A stretch of DNA of 64,000 nt from assembly GCA_021776375.1 (NCBI GenBank), contig JAJFGA010000051.1, forward strand, positions 227,177-291,176, in the 5' to 3' direction. Of this stretch, positions 36,874 to 46,563 are shown piece by piece (within the stretch, counting starts at the first letter, position 1; the number at the start of each line of letters is the position of its first letter). A model generated the notes under the pieces. That model saw only the letters and a program-made list of their open reading frames with translations, did no database searches and had not been told where the DNA came from. Both the position numbers and the translations under genes were made by a program. The DNA comes from Hyphococcus sp. (GTDB lineage Bacteria > Pseudomonadota > Alphaproteobacteria > Caulobacterales > Parvularculaceae).

Positions 36874-37284
36874 ATGCCAGAATATCTTAGCACAATAGTC
36901 GCAGCGCCAATGTCGTTTGCCACTGCAATCATGATGCAACCCCTCTGGCTGCAGGCCTGGGTCGGCTGGATGATGCTGGTGAATCTCGTCGGCGCCGTTG
37001 TATTTATCCGCAAGCCGGAGGCGAAGTGGGTTTTGGCGGCGATTGTTCCCGCTGCACTATTGATGATCTGGCTTTATGACCAATTCGGCTATCAGCGAAT
37101 TTTGGGGCTGGCGCACGTGGCGTTCTGGACGCCGCTGATGATTTACCTGTGGTCACGCCGCAAGCGCTGGGACCTGCCGACGCTGCCCGGGAAATGGCTG
37201 GCCGCCGTTTTTGTCACCGATTTAACGTCGCTGGTCATCGACTATATCGATGTCGTCCGCTATCTGGCCGGGGAACGGCTTTAG
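36874..37284 (+). CDS. integral membrane protein, unknown function
   Basis: A 136-residue protein with about three hydrophobic helices (PLWLQAWVGWMMLVNLVGAVVF, WVLAAIVPAALLMIWLY, LGLAHVAFWTPLMIYLW) and an amphipathic C-terminal segment (LVIDYIDVVRYLAGE). A strong GAGAGGGGCG ribosome site precedes the ATG. I do not recognise the family. It lies alone, followed after 33 bases by the AhpD-like gene. Confidence 0.75.
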   Translation: MPEYLSTIVAAPMSFATAIMMQPLWLQAWVGWMMLVNLVGAVVFIRKPEAKWVLAAIVPAALLMIWLYDQFGYQRILGLAHVAFWTPLMIYLWSRRKRWDLPTLPGKWLAAVFVTDLTSLVIDYIDVVRYLAGERL

Positions 37285-37317
37285 CCGACGCTCTCAGAAT
37301 CTCAGCTCTTAAATAGA

Positions 37318-37887
37318 ATGGCGCCCACAATGTCCCTCTTTCCAAGCCTGCCGGACAACCCGCATCTCGCCGATGTTTATAAGAAATTTCCCGAATGCGT
37401 GAGACCTGTGCTTGCCTATCATGACCTCCTGTTGCGCGGCGACAGTCCGCTGACCGTTGCCGAGCGAGAATTGATTGCCGCTTTTGTGTCTGGTCTTAAT
37501 GCTTGCAGTTTTTGCTTTGGGTCGCACAAAATTTATGCGCAAGCCTTCGGCATTGACGAAGCCGCCATCGATGCAATGGTCAAAGATATCGATAGCTCAG
37601 GCATCGACGACAAGCTGAAGCCGCTCCTGAAATATGTCGCCAAGCTCAAGGATCTACCATCTAAGTTAACGCCGGCCGACGCGAAATCCGTCTATGACGC
37701 CGGCTGGTCTGAGCGCGCCCTGTTCGACGCGATCCAGGTCGCCGCGCTGTTCAACTATATGAACCGCATCATCGAAGGAACCGGGGTGACGTTTAGTTAT
37801 GCGGAAAACCCGCCAAGCCAGGACGAAATGGCGGAACGGCGCACCCGGCTCTATTCCGACTGGGCCAAGCAAATCGGTCTCGATTAA
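37318..37887 (+). CDS. AhpD-like / carboxymuconolactone decarboxylase-family peroxidase-related protein
   Basis: A 189-residue protein of the AhpD-fold family. The catalytic pattern Glu-x(n)-Cys-x2-Cys-x3-His is present in ERELIAAFVSGLNACSFCFGSHK. Relatives are annotated as peroxidase-related enzymes and use the Cys pair with the nearby Glu/His as a proton relay. Its stop TAA shares the TTAA at 37884-37887 with the convergent DUF6629 gene. ATG 37330 is an alternative start. Confidence 0.88.
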   Translation: MAPTMSLFPSLPDNPHLADVYKKFPECVRPVLAYHDLLLRGDSPLTVAERELIAAFVSGLNACSFCFGSHKIYAQAFGIDEAAIDAMVKDIDSSGIDDKLKPLLKYVAKLKDLPSKLTPADAKSVYDAGWSERALFDAIQVAALFNYMNRIIEGTGVTFSYAENPPSQDEMAERRTRLYSDWAKQIGLD

Positions 37888-38522
37888 GCGCGCGCCAGTT
37901 TCGCCTGCCGCCTGATATGGAAAAATACCAACGGGCTCGAAATCGCAGCGAAAAAACACCAGACCGACGTGCCGGTGTAATGGAAGGCGAGTTCCGTAAT
38001 AACCGACCCAGCGAGAACCGCCCCGCCGAACGCCATCACATAGCGGTGACGCGAAAGTATGAGCGGCGCTGTAGTCGCCAGCACGTAAAGACCCACAAGT
38101 TGTTTTTCGAATTCATGGTCCGTCGCATATCGCAGGCTGTGATTGACGACTCTGACTGTGTAGTCATTCTGGATCAGGATCACGGCCATCGCCACAGACA
38201 CCACGAGCCCGCCCGCAAGCAAGATGTAAAGTGACCAGCGCCTGCGTTCTTCACTCTCCATCAATAATACTGAGAGCGGGGTATAGGTCGGCCAAAAAAC
38301 CTGCGCGAGAAAAAGATAAGCGACGACCTGCTCGCGCGGCGGTGCTCCGCTCGAACCGAGCGACAGCCAAATCCCCCCCTCAATCAGCTGATGGACAGCA
38401 AAGATAAGGGGGATCAGCGCAAAGGCGAGGCGCTTTTTCTCCGGGCGCTGCGCCAGCGTCGCTACGCCGACGCCAGTAAGGAGGGCGGCGGCGGCAAAGC
38501 TGGCGGCAGGGGAAAAGCACAT
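37884..38522 (-). CDS. DUF6629 family membrane protein
   Basis: A 212-residue seven- to eight-helix membrane protein. The N-terminal MCFSPAASFAAAALLTGVGV and the QLIEGGIWLSLG segment match DUF6629, whose members are inner-membrane proteins of unknown function found across bacteria. No ligand motifs are visible. It is convergent with the AhpD-like gene and follows lysK after eight bases, so the two may be cotranscribed. Confidence 0.82.
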   Translation of the reverse strand: MCFSPAASFAAAALLTGVGVATLAQRPEKKRLAFALIPLIFAVHQLIEGGIWLSLGSSGAPPREQVVAYLFLAQVFWPTYTPLSVLLMESEERRRWSLYILLAGGLVVSVAMAVILIQNDYTVRVVNHSLRYATDHEFEKQLVGLYVLATTAPLILSRHRYVMAFGGAVLAGSVITELAFHYTGTSVWCFFAAISSPLVFFHIRRQAKLARA

Positions 38523-38530
38523 GTTTGCTG

Positions 38531-40120
38531 TTAGCCTCGCGCCAAACTCTCATCAATCAACTTTGCCAGGGCATCAGCGCCAAACACCTTGGTGAAGGCG
38601 CCCATGCGCGGACCTTCGGACTGGCCAAAGAGGACCTCGTAGAGGCCCTTGAACCAGTCGCGGATATTTTCATAGTCCTGCGCCTTGCCCGCATCGAAGA
38701 CCGCGGTTTGATAAACGTCCTCATCGGCGGCGTCGCCAAGCTCTTTGAGGCGAACGCTCAGCATCTCGAGGCCTGCACGTTCGCGCGACGTTGGCGGCCG
38801 GAATTTTTTATGCGGCTTAATGAAATCATCAAAATACCGGCCGGCAAATTTTATCAACTCGTCCGTAGCTTTCAGTTCTGCGCGGCTGGCGTCCGGGCGA
38901 TATTTTTTCACAAAGCCGTGCAAAAGCTGAGCGTCAGCGGAACCCGATGCGCTCACCAGATTCAACAGCAAGGCAAAACTCACCGGCGGCACATCCGCGG
39001 GCGGCGTATCGCCGTGAATATGCCAGGCCGGATTGTCGAGCGCCTTGGCGCCGTCCTGGTCGCGATATTTGCTGACGAAAGTCCAATATTCATCCGCCGC
39101 TTTGGGAATGACGTCGAAATAAAGTCGCTTGGCTTTCTTCGGGGCCTGAAAAACGTAGAGAGAAAGGCTCTCCGGCGACGCATAGGTGAGCCATTCATCA
39201 ATAGAAATGCCGTTGCCCTTTGACTTTGATATTTTCTTGCCGGCCTCATCGAGAAACAGCTGATAGTTGAACCCTTCCGGCGGTTCTCCGCCCAGCGCGC
39301 GTACAATACGGGAAGAAAGTTTTGTCGATTCGGTGAGGTCCTCACCGGCCATTTCATAATCGACGCCAAGCGCAAACCACCGCCCCGCCCAGTCAGCTTT
39401 CCATTGCAGCTTCACAGCGCCGCCTGTCACTGTAGTCTTGACCCGCTCGCCGCTCTCATCTTCGAAAACAACAGTTCCCGCTTCGGCGTCGCGCTCCAGC
39501 ATCGGCACATAAAGGACGCGGCCGGTCGATGGCGATATTGGCAAGAACGGCGAGTAGGTTTTCTTCCGGTCATCGCCAATCGTCGGCAATATGATGTTCA
39601 TCACGTCATCATATTTTTTAAGCATCCGCATCAGCATTTCATCAAATCGGCCTGACATGTACTCTTCCGTTGACGAACGGAACTCATAGTCAAATCCGAA
39701 CTGATCAAGGAAGGCGCGCAGCCGTGCGTTATTGTGGTCGGCGAAACTCTCATATTCGCCGCCAAACGGGTCGGGAACCTTGGTTAGCGGCATCTGGAGA
39801 TATTGCTCCAGCATCTCCTTATTGGGGACGTTGTCCGGGACCTTGCGCAGGCCATCCATGTCATCTGAAAACGAGATCAGTTTGGTCTCGCAGCCGGTCA
39901 ACAATTCAAACGCCCTGCGCACCATGGTTGTGCGGGCGACCTCCTGAAAGGTCCCGATATGTGGCAGACCGGACGGGCCATAACCGGTCTCAAAGATGAC
40001 CGGCCCCGCCTTCTTCACGCGCTCCATGCGTTTGACGAGGCGGCGCGCCTCCTGAAACGGCCAGGATTTGGCGGCCTCAGCATCGGCCTGCGTAAAGGAT
40101 TTGATCGGTTGGGTGGTCAT
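38531..40120 (-). CDS. lysK: lysine--tRNA ligase, class I
   Basis: A 529-residue class I (archaeal-type) LysRS. HIGT at residues 54-57 and KISKSKGNG near 290 are the class I signatures; the N-terminal FETGYGPSGLPHIGTFQEVAR is characteristic. Class I LysRS is known in alphaproteobacteria, replacing the class II enzyme. I start at the ATG at 40120 and reject a TTG five codons upstream. The C-terminal alpha-helix cage domain is complete. Confidence 0.95.
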   Translation of the reverse strand: MTTQPIKSFTQADAEAAKSWPFQEARRLVKRMERVKKAGPVIFETGYGPSGLPHIGTFQEVARTTMVRRAFELLTGCETKLISFSDDMDGLRKVPDNVPNKEMLEQYLQMPLTKVPDPFGGEYESFADHNNARLRAFLDQFGFDYEFRSSTEEYMSGRFDEMLMRMLKKYDDVMNIILPTIGDDRKKTYSPFLPISPSTGRVLYVPMLERDAEAGTVVFEDESGERVKTTVTGGAVKLQWKADWAGRWFALGVDYEMAGEDLTESTKLSSRIVRALGGEPPEGFNYQLFLDEAGKKISKSKGNGISIDEWLTYASPESLSLYVFQAPKKAKRLYFDVIPKAADEYWTFVSKYRDQDGAKALDNPAWHIHGDTPPADVPPVSFALLLNLVSASGSADAQLLHGFVKKYRPDASRAELKATDELIKFAGRYFDDFIKPHKKFRPPTSRERAGLEMLSVRLKELGDAADEDVYQTAVFDAGKAQDYENIRDWFKGLYEVLFGQSEGPRMGAFTKVFGADALAKLIDESLARG

Positions 40121-40218
40121 GGGCGTTGCTTTCAATCACGGCTTGCAAGCCCGTGCTATTACGGCGGGCAGGAAGGCGGGGCAACTGAAATCATGCAGGC
40201 ATCAGATAGGGTGCGAAA

Positions 40219-41409
40219 TCACAAATCCGTAAAAGCACGACGCCACTGCCGCGAAACGGCATCCCAGTTGAAATTTTGCCGGGCGCTTTCAAAACCACTG
40301 TCCGATAATTGCGTTGCGAACTGCGGATCCTCCGCCAACCGATCCATCTGTCCTGCAAGCGCGGCGACAATCTCGTCATCAGGGCCCGGATCAATGCGGA
40401 TAGCCGTTGCATCTGTTGTTAAGAGCGTGGGCCCGCCCCAGTTGAGGCAAATTACCGGCAGCCCCATTGATAGCCCTTCTTGAACCACAATCCCGTTGGC
40501 TTCCGCCATGCTTGGAAATACAAATCCGCGATAGTTCGTCAATTCCCGGATGAGGTCATCATGGCTTGGCAACCATCCGCGCAGCGTTACCCGCTCGCCA
40601 ACGCCCAATTCATCAATAAGCGCTTGCAACATTGCCTGCTCCGGGCCTGACCCAAATATATCGAGCGTCACCGGGGTTTCGGTTTTAGCAACAGCGCGGA
40701 TAGCGAGATCGACGCCTTTATGCGGCACCAGGCGGCCGGTAGCGACGAACCGATAATTGACGCCGACATGGGAAATTTTTGACAGACCCATGATCTTATC
40801 TGAAACGCCGGAATCAAATACATCGCGCATCTGCGCATCGTTGGCGCCTGCCCACTTTAAAGACTGGCGCGTGCGTTCGCCTCCAGAGATAAGAATTTTA
40901 TCAAACCCAGCCTTATCGTTGAGGACGGCTCCAACTGCGTGTTGCGCCATAAAATGAAGAATACGTCGCACGCTTAGTTGAAATGGTTCGCGTGATCTCA
41001 AAGCGGGTGGGTAGTAGATATTGCCTGTGATCGGCCCCAGCACGCTCTTCGATCCCCGCACAGGAAACCGCGGTATGATCGGCGACACCGGACCCAAAAA
41101 ATGAAAAACCGTTTCCGGCGCTTCTGCAAATATTGACTGAATAAGTCTTCGCGCCGCCAAAAAGAACGGTACGTCCACCAGTGAACGAAGAACTCTCGAA
41201 CGCCAGAAAAATATTTGCCAGAAACCGTCTTCAACGAATCGAACATCAAGCTTGTCCGGAAATTGGTCTAGGTGTCCCCTTGACCGGGCATGGGTCAACA
41301 ATGTGACGTCGTCGCCATTAGCGAGCAAATGCGAAATATACTGAAAAGCCTTGATCGCCTCGCCGGCAAGATTCTCCGAAACGTTCGGCGCGATAACGAC
41401 AATTTTCAT
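40219..41409 (-). CDS. glycosyltransferase family 4 protein
   Basis: A 396-residue GT-B glycosyltransferase. The N-terminal domain starts KIVVIAPNVSENLAGEAIKAF; the C-terminal nucleotide-sugar domain has FVATGRLVPHKGVDLAIRAV, GSGPEQAMLQAL and the EANGIVVQEGLSMGLPVICLNWGGP block with the acidic EAN-x7-E motif of GT4 retaining enzymes. Sugar and acceptor are unknown. The start at 41409 drops an upstream Gly-rich extension. It is divergent from marC. Confidence 0.92.
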   Translation of the reverse strand: MKIVVIAPNVSENLAGEAIKAFQYISHLLANGDDVTLLTHARSRGHLDQFPDKLDVRFVEDGFWQIFFWRSRVLRSLVDVPFFLAARRLIQSIFAEAPETVFHFLGPVSPIIPRFPVRGSKSVLGPITGNIYYPPALRSREPFQLSVRRILHFMAQHAVGAVLNDKAGFDKILISGGERTRQSLKWAGANDAQMRDVFDSGVSDKIMGLSKISHVGVNYRFVATGRLVPHKGVDLAIRAVAKTETPVTLDIFGSGPEQAMLQALIDELGVGERVTLRGWLPSHDDLIRELTNYRGFVFPSMAEANGIVVQEGLSMGLPVICLNWGGPTLLTTDATAIRIDPGPDDEIVAALAGQMDRLAEDPQFATQLSDSGFESARQNFNWDAVSRQWRRAFTDL

Positions 41410-41534
41410 GAGAAATAGCCTATATGAACAGTAGACGGCGTTTAGCCCAACACCTAAAGCATGCTGGACAGGTGTTGCAAGAATTTTGCCACCGCCATGC
41501 GTAGCAGGGTTAAACGGAAAAGAAAGCACTCGCA

Positions 41535-42191
41535 ATGATCGCAGAATTTGCTCCCGCCTTTGTCGCCGCGTTCGTGACGCTCTTTATCGTGATCGATCCG
41601 ATCATGGTGACCCCAATATATGCGTCATTGACACGTGGTGAAGAAGCCAAACAACGCCGGCGGGTGGCAATGGAGGCAGCGTTTATCGCGGCCAGCCTTT
41701 TGACCTTCTTTGGCCTGGCCGGTAACCTTATGCTTCACCATCTCGGCATCTCAATGGCGGCTTTCCGCACGGCGGGCGGCATCTTGCTGTTCTTAATGGG
41801 CTTTCGGATGTTTTTTGAGCCGGATGGCGAACTGGAAGCGAAAACGCCAGGGCCGAAAGCTTCCGCGCGCGAGAATATCGCATTTTTTCCACTCGCCATT
41901 CCACTCATGGCCGGTCCCGGCGCTATCGCCACCATCATGTTGTTAATGGGCGAGCCGGAGGCGAGCCTGGTAGAGCGCGGCGCAGCGCTTGCGGCGACCT
42001 ATGCGGTGCTGTTATCCGGGGTTCTTATTATGGCTTTTGCCGGAAAAATTTCCGACGCTTTGGGCCGTACCGGGATGAATGTGATCTCTCGTCTGCTCGG
42101 TATGCTGCTGATGGCGCTATCAACCCAGTATGTTTTTGACGGCGTCAGGGTCGGCATACTGGAAAAAATTGCAGGCCCAGCCGGAGTTTAA
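41535..42191 (+). CDS. MarC family integral membrane protein
   Basis: A 218-residue six-helix MarC/UPF0056 protein (FVTLFIVIDPIMVTPIYASLT; FPLAIPLMAGPGAIATIMLL with the family's PL-x-PG motif). Despite the name, involvement in multiple antibiotic resistance has not held up; transport of small solutes is suspected. It shares the TTAA at 42188-42191 as its stop with the convergent secreted-protein gene. Confidence 0.92.
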   Translation: MIAEFAPAFVAAFVTLFIVIDPIMVTPIYASLTRGEEAKQRRRVAMEAAFIAASLLTFFGLAGNLMLHHLGISMAAFRTAGGILLFLMGFRMFFEPDGELEAKTPGPKASARENIAFFPLAIPLMAGPGAIATIMLLMGEPEASLVERGAALAATYAVLLSGVLIMAFAGKISDALGRTGMNVISRLLGMLLMALSTQYVFDGVRVGILEKIAGPAGV

Positions 42192-42634
42192 AGCTCTCTA
42201 TCAATCAGCGCTTTTGTATCTACAAATCCATTGCCCCCAGGGGTTGCGCCATAACGCAATGTCCCGCCACGCAAAGAAGCCCCGGCGCCATCGCCGGCGC
42301 AAACAAAACGCGTAACCTCTTGCGCGCGAGATTTTCCGTCGCCGGTCCGACAATAGGCCTCTAATGCGCCAAGCGCGCCATCGCAGGATAATGTGAGGCT
42401 GACCTCATCAGGCCAATTGGCGGCCGAACGCCAGTCGATTGAGGCGGTGATTGAGCTGCCGCATACCGACTGCGTATAGGCGACCTCGCGATTGAGGGCG
42501 GCTTCCTCCGCGTCGCGCACGCGCAGCTCCTTTAGCGACTGCGCCGATGCGCCAGCGAACAAAAGCGAGCTGAAAACGCAGGCAACAGCCGCACGGGCAG
42601 CCCAGACCATCGACATGGAATTAGAAAGCGCCAT
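42188..42634 (-). CDS. secreted hypothetical protein
   Basis: A 148-residue protein with a signal peptide (MSMVWAARAAVACVFSSLLFA, cleavage near AGASAQ; the first six residues of the longer frame may be skipped). The mature part has two or four cysteines (VCGSS, SCDG, YCRTG, VCAG) that could form disulfides in the periplasm. I recognise no family. It is downstream of the DUF4908 gene. Confidence 0.72.
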   Translation of the reverse strand: MALSNSMSMVWAARAAVACVFSSLLFAGASAQSLKELRVRDAEEAALNREVAYTQSVCGSSITASIDWRSAANWPDEVSLTLSCDGALGALEAYCRTGDGKSRAQEVTRFVCAGDGAGASLRGGTLRYGATPGGNGFVDTKALIDREL

Positions 42635-42718
42635 AGCTCGGATCTTGCTTCCCCATTGCGGCCCTTTTGCGACATCACAGAGCTTATATCGGCCAAATTC
42701 TGCAACTTTTCGTTATGA

Positions 42719-43606
42719 TTACAGCGTCTCTTCCAAAAAATGCGCCACTGCAGCAGATGATGGACGGCCATCAATATCTTGGCCCGGAACATACCTGATC
42801 TTCAAAACACCAGCATCGAGCTCGATGCCGGGTGCGGTTGCCGGCGCGAAAAACACCCTGTTGATCCGGCTGGCGATGATGCGGGCGCCCGTTGGGTCAT
42901 CAGCGACATCCTTGACGCCATTGGCCGCGCGTATGACGGCGTCGCCTAGCACCGCCGCATTTTCATGTTCGGTTGTTGGCGCCGCACCAAGGTCAAAAAT
43001 AATTGGCGCCCCGGTAGCGGCGCTGACATAGGCGGTCGCCGCCTGCGCACGCCGCATCGCAGTTGCGTATTCCGCAAAACCGAGGCGCAACGTAGCGTCA
43101 TCGCCAAAAGATTTGGAGGCCGCGAGCCCGCGCCCCTCGCCCGGCCAAAACACCGTCGCTCCGCCATAAGACGCTATCCGCATCATCGTGTCGCCCTCAG
43201 CATTTTTGTAAATCAGGTCGCCGCGAGGGCCACGCGTCGGTTTAACCAAATATATCTCCGCAGCTGGATCTTCAGGATCGATGGTGCAGTCGAACCGCAG
43301 ATCGTCCGGCCCGCACAAAAATTTAATCCGCGCCTCGTTTGAATAGTCCTCAAACAACAGCGCGCGGTCATCGGACGCCAAGACGTAGCGCTCAATGGTG
43401 ATGCGTTTAGCGCGCGTCGCAGGCCGGTGACGCCTTTTGCCAACCAACGCCGAGAACGGGTCCGAGGACTGCGCCAGAACGAATTGTGTCGCGGCAGGCT
43501 GGGTTGCAACAAACGTCGCTGCGGGGGTGTCTGTTTGCGCGACCGCAGCGCTAAAGAAAATAACGCCTGCAGCCAGGATCGCTGAATATATCGCCGCCTG
43601 TGCCAC
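42719..43606 (-). CDS. DUF4908 domain secreted protein
   Basis: A 295-residue exported protein: signal peptide IYSAILAAGVIFFSAAVAQ, then the DUF4908 body (YVLASDDRALLFEDYSNEAR, RIASYGGATVFWPGEGRGLAASKSF). DUF4908 proteins are known mainly from Caulobacterales and relatives and have no assigned role. The start is a GTG at 43606 with AGGAAA upstream. Confidence 0.82.
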   Translation of the reverse strand: MAQAAIYSAILAAGVIFFSAAVAQTDTPAATFVATQPAATQFVLAQSSDPFSALVGKRRHRPATRAKRITIERYVLASDDRALLFEDYSNEARIKFLCGPDDLRFDCTIDPEDPAAEIYLVKPTRGPRGDLIYKNAEGDTMMRIASYGGATVFWPGEGRGLAASKSFGDDATLRLGFAEYATAMRRAQAATAYVSAATGAPIIFDLGAAPTTEHENAAVLGDAVIRAANGVKDVADDPTGARIIASRINRVFFAPATAPGIELDAGVLKIRYVPGQDIDGRPSSAAVAHFLEETL

Positions 43607-43753
43607 TATTTCCTATTTCCCATAGCGCAATTACAAATACCGGTTGTCCTGCTGACCGGTAACCTAGCATTGTAATTTGGTGAAATAAGGGCCCCGCCGC
43701 GAAAAAATCGCGGGCGGTTTACCGGTTATTGACCGTATTTTTGAGGCGACAGC

Positions 43754-44479
43754 TTATGCGGCGATATATTGGCCGCCATTGGCGGTCAGAACCGCGCCGG
43801 TAATGAAACCCGCTTTATCGTCCGCTAGAAACGCAACGCAATCGCCAATTTCGTCCGCTTCACCGAGCCGGCCCACAGGAATTTGCGCAGTAATTGACTG
43901 CAGCACCTTGTCATCCAGCGCCGACACCATATCGGTCGCGATATAGCCGGGCGCGACGGCATTGACAGTTACGCCTTTGCGCGCGCCCTCCTGCGCAAGC
44001 GCTCGGGTCAATCCGATCATGCCGGCCTTGGCGGCGGAATAATTGGTTTGACCCATCTGCCCTTTCTGGCCGTTGATTGAGCTTATGTTGACGATGCGCC
44101 CGAAGCCGCGCCCGCGCATGCCCGGAAATACCTGATGCGACATGTTGAAGACCGAATCGAGATCGGCGCGCATGACCTCCGACCATTGCTGCGGCGTCAT
44201 CTTGTGGAAGAAGCTATCGCGGGTAATGCCGGCGTTGTTGACGAGAATGTCAGTTGGACCTTGCGCGGCCTCAATTTCACTAACGCCGCCTTTGCACGCC
44301 TCATAATCGCCGACATCCCACTTATATACGTTTATGCCGGTTTCATCGGTGAACTTTGCCGCCGCTTCGTCATTGCCTGCATAGGTTGCTGCAACGGTGC
44401 AGCCTTTCGCCTTCAGGCGCCGTGCAATGGCCGCACCGATCCCGCGGGTGCCGCCAGTGACAATTGCGTTCCTGCTCAT
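43754..44479 (-). CDS. phaB: acetoacetyl-CoA reductase
   Basis: A 241-residue SDR enzyme that makes (R)-3-hydroxybutyryl-CoA. TGGTRGIGAAIARRLK, the NNAGITRDSFFHKMT stretch, catalytic Ser-x-Tyr-x3-Lys in NISSINGQKGQMGQTNYSAAK and the PhaB end (GAVLTANGGQYI) are present. NADPH is typical for the family. It lies 46 bases downstream of phaA, giving the phaAB pair; phaC is not in the window. Confidence 0.96.
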   Translation of the reverse strand: MSRNAIVTGGTRGIGAAIARRLKAKGCTVAATYAGNDEAAAKFTDETGINVYKWDVGDYEACKGGVSEIEAAQGPTDILVNNAGITRDSFFHKMTPQQWSEVMRADLDSVFNMSHQVFPGMRGRGFGRIVNISSINGQKGQMGQTNYSAAKAGMIGLTRALAQEGARKGVTVNAVAPGYIATDMVSALDDKVLQSITAQIPVGRLGEADEIGDCVAFLADDKAGFITGAVLTANGGQYIAA

Positions 44480-44525
44480 ATGTCATTCTCCCACCGTTTT
44501 TCGCCGGCATTACCGGCTGATTGAA

Positions 44526-45701
44526 CTACCGCTCCACACACATGGCGATGCCCATGCCGCCGCCAATACACAACGTCGCAAGGCCTTTGGATTTTTCGGA
44601 CCGCTGCATTTCAAAAATCAAAGTCGTCAGGATACGCGCTCCGGAAGCGCCGATCGGATGACCGAGCGCAATCGCACCGCCATTGACGTTGACCTTGTTC
44701 GGATCCCAATCCAGCTCCTTGCCGACCGCCAGCGCCTGCGCCGCAAAGGCTTCATTCGCCTCGATCAGATCGACATCATCAAGCGTCCAGCCGGCTTTTT
44801 TGAGCGCAATGCGCGTGGCCGGCGCCGGACCAATGCCCATGATCGACGGGTCAACACCGCAATGCCCCCAAGAGACAATACGCGCCAGCGCGGGCAAGTT
44901 ACGGCTGTCCGCCTCTTTTTCCGACATCACGACGAGCGCCGCAGCGCCGTCATTGAGGCCGGATGAATTCGCCGCCGTGACCGTTCCGCCATCGCGCTTA
45001 AACGCGGGCTTAAGCCCGGAAATGGAATCAAGCGTCACGCCGTCGCGAGGATATTCATCCTCGTTGAAAATAACGGTTCCTTTGCGCGTCTTGACAATAA
45101 CCGGCGCAATTTCGTCGTGAAACTTGTTGGCTTTTTTTGCGACTTCAGCTTTGTTCTGGCTGGCGACCGCAAATGCATCCTGCTCTTCACGGCTGATTTC
45201 AAATTTCTCCGCCAAATTCTCTGCGGTCTGTCCCATATGGTAATTGTTAAATGCGTCCCACAGACCGTCCGTAATCATCGTATCGGCAAAATTCGCAGGA
45301 CCCATTTTTACACCGCTGCGTAAGAGGGCTGCGTGGGGCGCCTGGGACATGCTTTCGTGACCACCGGCAGCGACAACATTGGCGTCGCCAAGTTGGATCG
45401 CCTGGCTCGCCATCGCCACCGCGCGCAAACCCGATCCGCAAACCTGATTGATGGTAATCGCCGGAACTTCATTGAGGACGCCCGCGGCAAGGCTTGCTTG
45501 CCGGGCCGTATTCTGGCCGAGGCCGGCCTGAAGCACATTGCCCATGACGACTTCGCCGACATCCTCGCCGGTGATGCCCGCGCGCTCTATGGCTGCAGAA
45601 AGCGCCGCTTCACCAAGCTCCACGGCTGAAACAGTGCTTAATCCGCCTCCAAAAGAGCCAATCCCGGTTCTTGCCGCCGAGACTATAACCACTCCGCTCA
45701 T
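44526..45701 (-). CDS. phaA: acetyl-CoA C-acetyltransferase (beta-ketothiolase)
   Basis: A 391-residue thiolase condensing two acetyl-CoA. The N-terminal catalytic Cys is in [14 protein letters not shown], the C-terminal His and Cys in [20 protein letters not shown] and LCIGGGMG. Length is normal. First gene of phaAB, reading away from phaR; the 245-base gap between phaA and phaR holds a candidate PhaR site. Confidence 0.96.
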   Translation of the reverse strand: MSGVVIVSAARTGIGSFGGGLSTVSAVELGEAALSAAIERAGITGEDVGEVVMGNVLQAGLGQNTARQASLAAGVLNEVPAITINQVCGSGLRAVAMASQAIQLGDANVVAAGGHESMSQAPHAALLRSGVKMGPANFADTMITDGLWDAFNNYHMGQTAENLAEKFEISREEQDAFAVASQNKAEVAKKANKFHDEIAPVIVKTRKGTVIFNEDEYPRDGVTLDSISGLKPAFKRDGGTVTAANSSGLNDGAAALVVMSEKEADSRNLPALARIVSWGHCGVDPSIMGIGPAPATRIALKKAGWTLDDVDLIEANEAFAAQALAVGKELDWDPNKVNVNGGAIALGHPIGASGARILTTLIFEMQRSEKSKGLATLCIGGGMGIAMCVER

Positions 45702-45875
45702 AATTCCTCCTGATCTATAAAACCGGCCACAACCTCCGATTAAGCGCTATTATAAGCGCACATCGTGCGAAGAGCCCATATTCTCAACCACTTAAGCAAC
45801 TGACAAAGCCTTGCGGCGTAGATATGCAAGTTCTATTTTCATGCTATAGCAAGATTAGCAAGCGCACAAAAACAT

Positions 45876-45886
45876 TGCGCCGCAAC
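45876..45886. promoter_or_regulatory. dyad TTGCGCCGCAA, candidate PhaR-binding site
   Basis: A perfect TTGCG-C-CGCAA dyad in the phaA-phaR gap, with further TTGC-like words nearby (GCAAG, ATTGC). PhaR repressors of alphaproteobacteria bind TGC-rich dyads near PHA genes. Position between phaA and phaR suits autoregulation. Confidence 0.5.
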
Positions 45887-45945
45887 AAATTGCTGATCGG
45901 ACCGGTCTATTGGTTCTGAGCGGCCGGTATGGGAGGAAACGCCTC

Positions 45946-46551
45946 ATGACTGACAAAAGCGCCAAAGGGCGAAAAAATGGCGCCGCAGGTGAAGCGACCG
46001 TCATCAAGAAATATGCAAACCGCCGTCTCTACAACACCGCAACGAGTTCTTATGTGACGCTCGATTTTCTGGCCGAGATGGTCAAGAACGGCGAGGACTT
46101 TGTCGTCTATGACGCAAAGTCCGGCGATGACATTACGCATTCCGTCTTGACGCAAATTATTTTCGAGGAAGAAAACAAAGGGCAAAACCTATTGCCGATA
46201 CAATTCCTGCGGCAATTGATCAAATTCTATGGCGACAGCCTACAAAGCTTTGTGCCGTCCTATCTTGAGATGAGCATGGACTCCTTCGCAAGCAATCAGG
46301 ATGCTTTGCGACAGCGTATGCGCGACACTTTAGGCGCGACGCCCGGCTACTCTATATTTGAAGAGAGCGTGCGCAAGAATATGGAGCTATACCAGCAGGC
46401 GATGAAAATGTTGTCGCCGATGAGCAATATCTATGCTGGCGCCGGTACGCCGACAAAACCCGCCGAGGACCCCGGTCAAATCGATGATTTAAAATCGCAA
46501 CTCGCGGCGCTACAGGAAAAGCTTGAGCGGCTCGAGAAAAAAGGCGCGTAA
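45946..46551 (+). CDS. phaR: polyhydroxyalkanoate synthesis repressor
   Basis: A 201-residue PhaR. KKYANRRLYNTATSSYVTLD (residues 20-39) and VVYDAKSGDDITHSVLTQII form the PHB accumulation DNA-binding region; the C-terminal half is a regulatory region ending in a Lys-rich coiled coil. It senses PHA granules and represses pha genes such as phasins. The ATG at 45946 has GGGAGG at the right distance; the upstream frame is rejected. Confidence 0.95.
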   Translation: MTDKSAKGRKNGAAGEATVIKKYANRRLYNTATSSYVTLDFLAEMVKNGEDFVVYDAKSGDDITHSVLTQIIFEEENKGQNLLPIQFLRQLIKFYGDSLQSFVPSYLEMSMDSFASNQDALRQRMRDTLGATPGYSIFEESVRKNMELYQQAMKMLSPMSNIYAGAGTPTKPAEDPGQIDDLKSQLAALQEKLERLEKKGA

Positions 46552-46563
46552 AAAAATGGCGTA

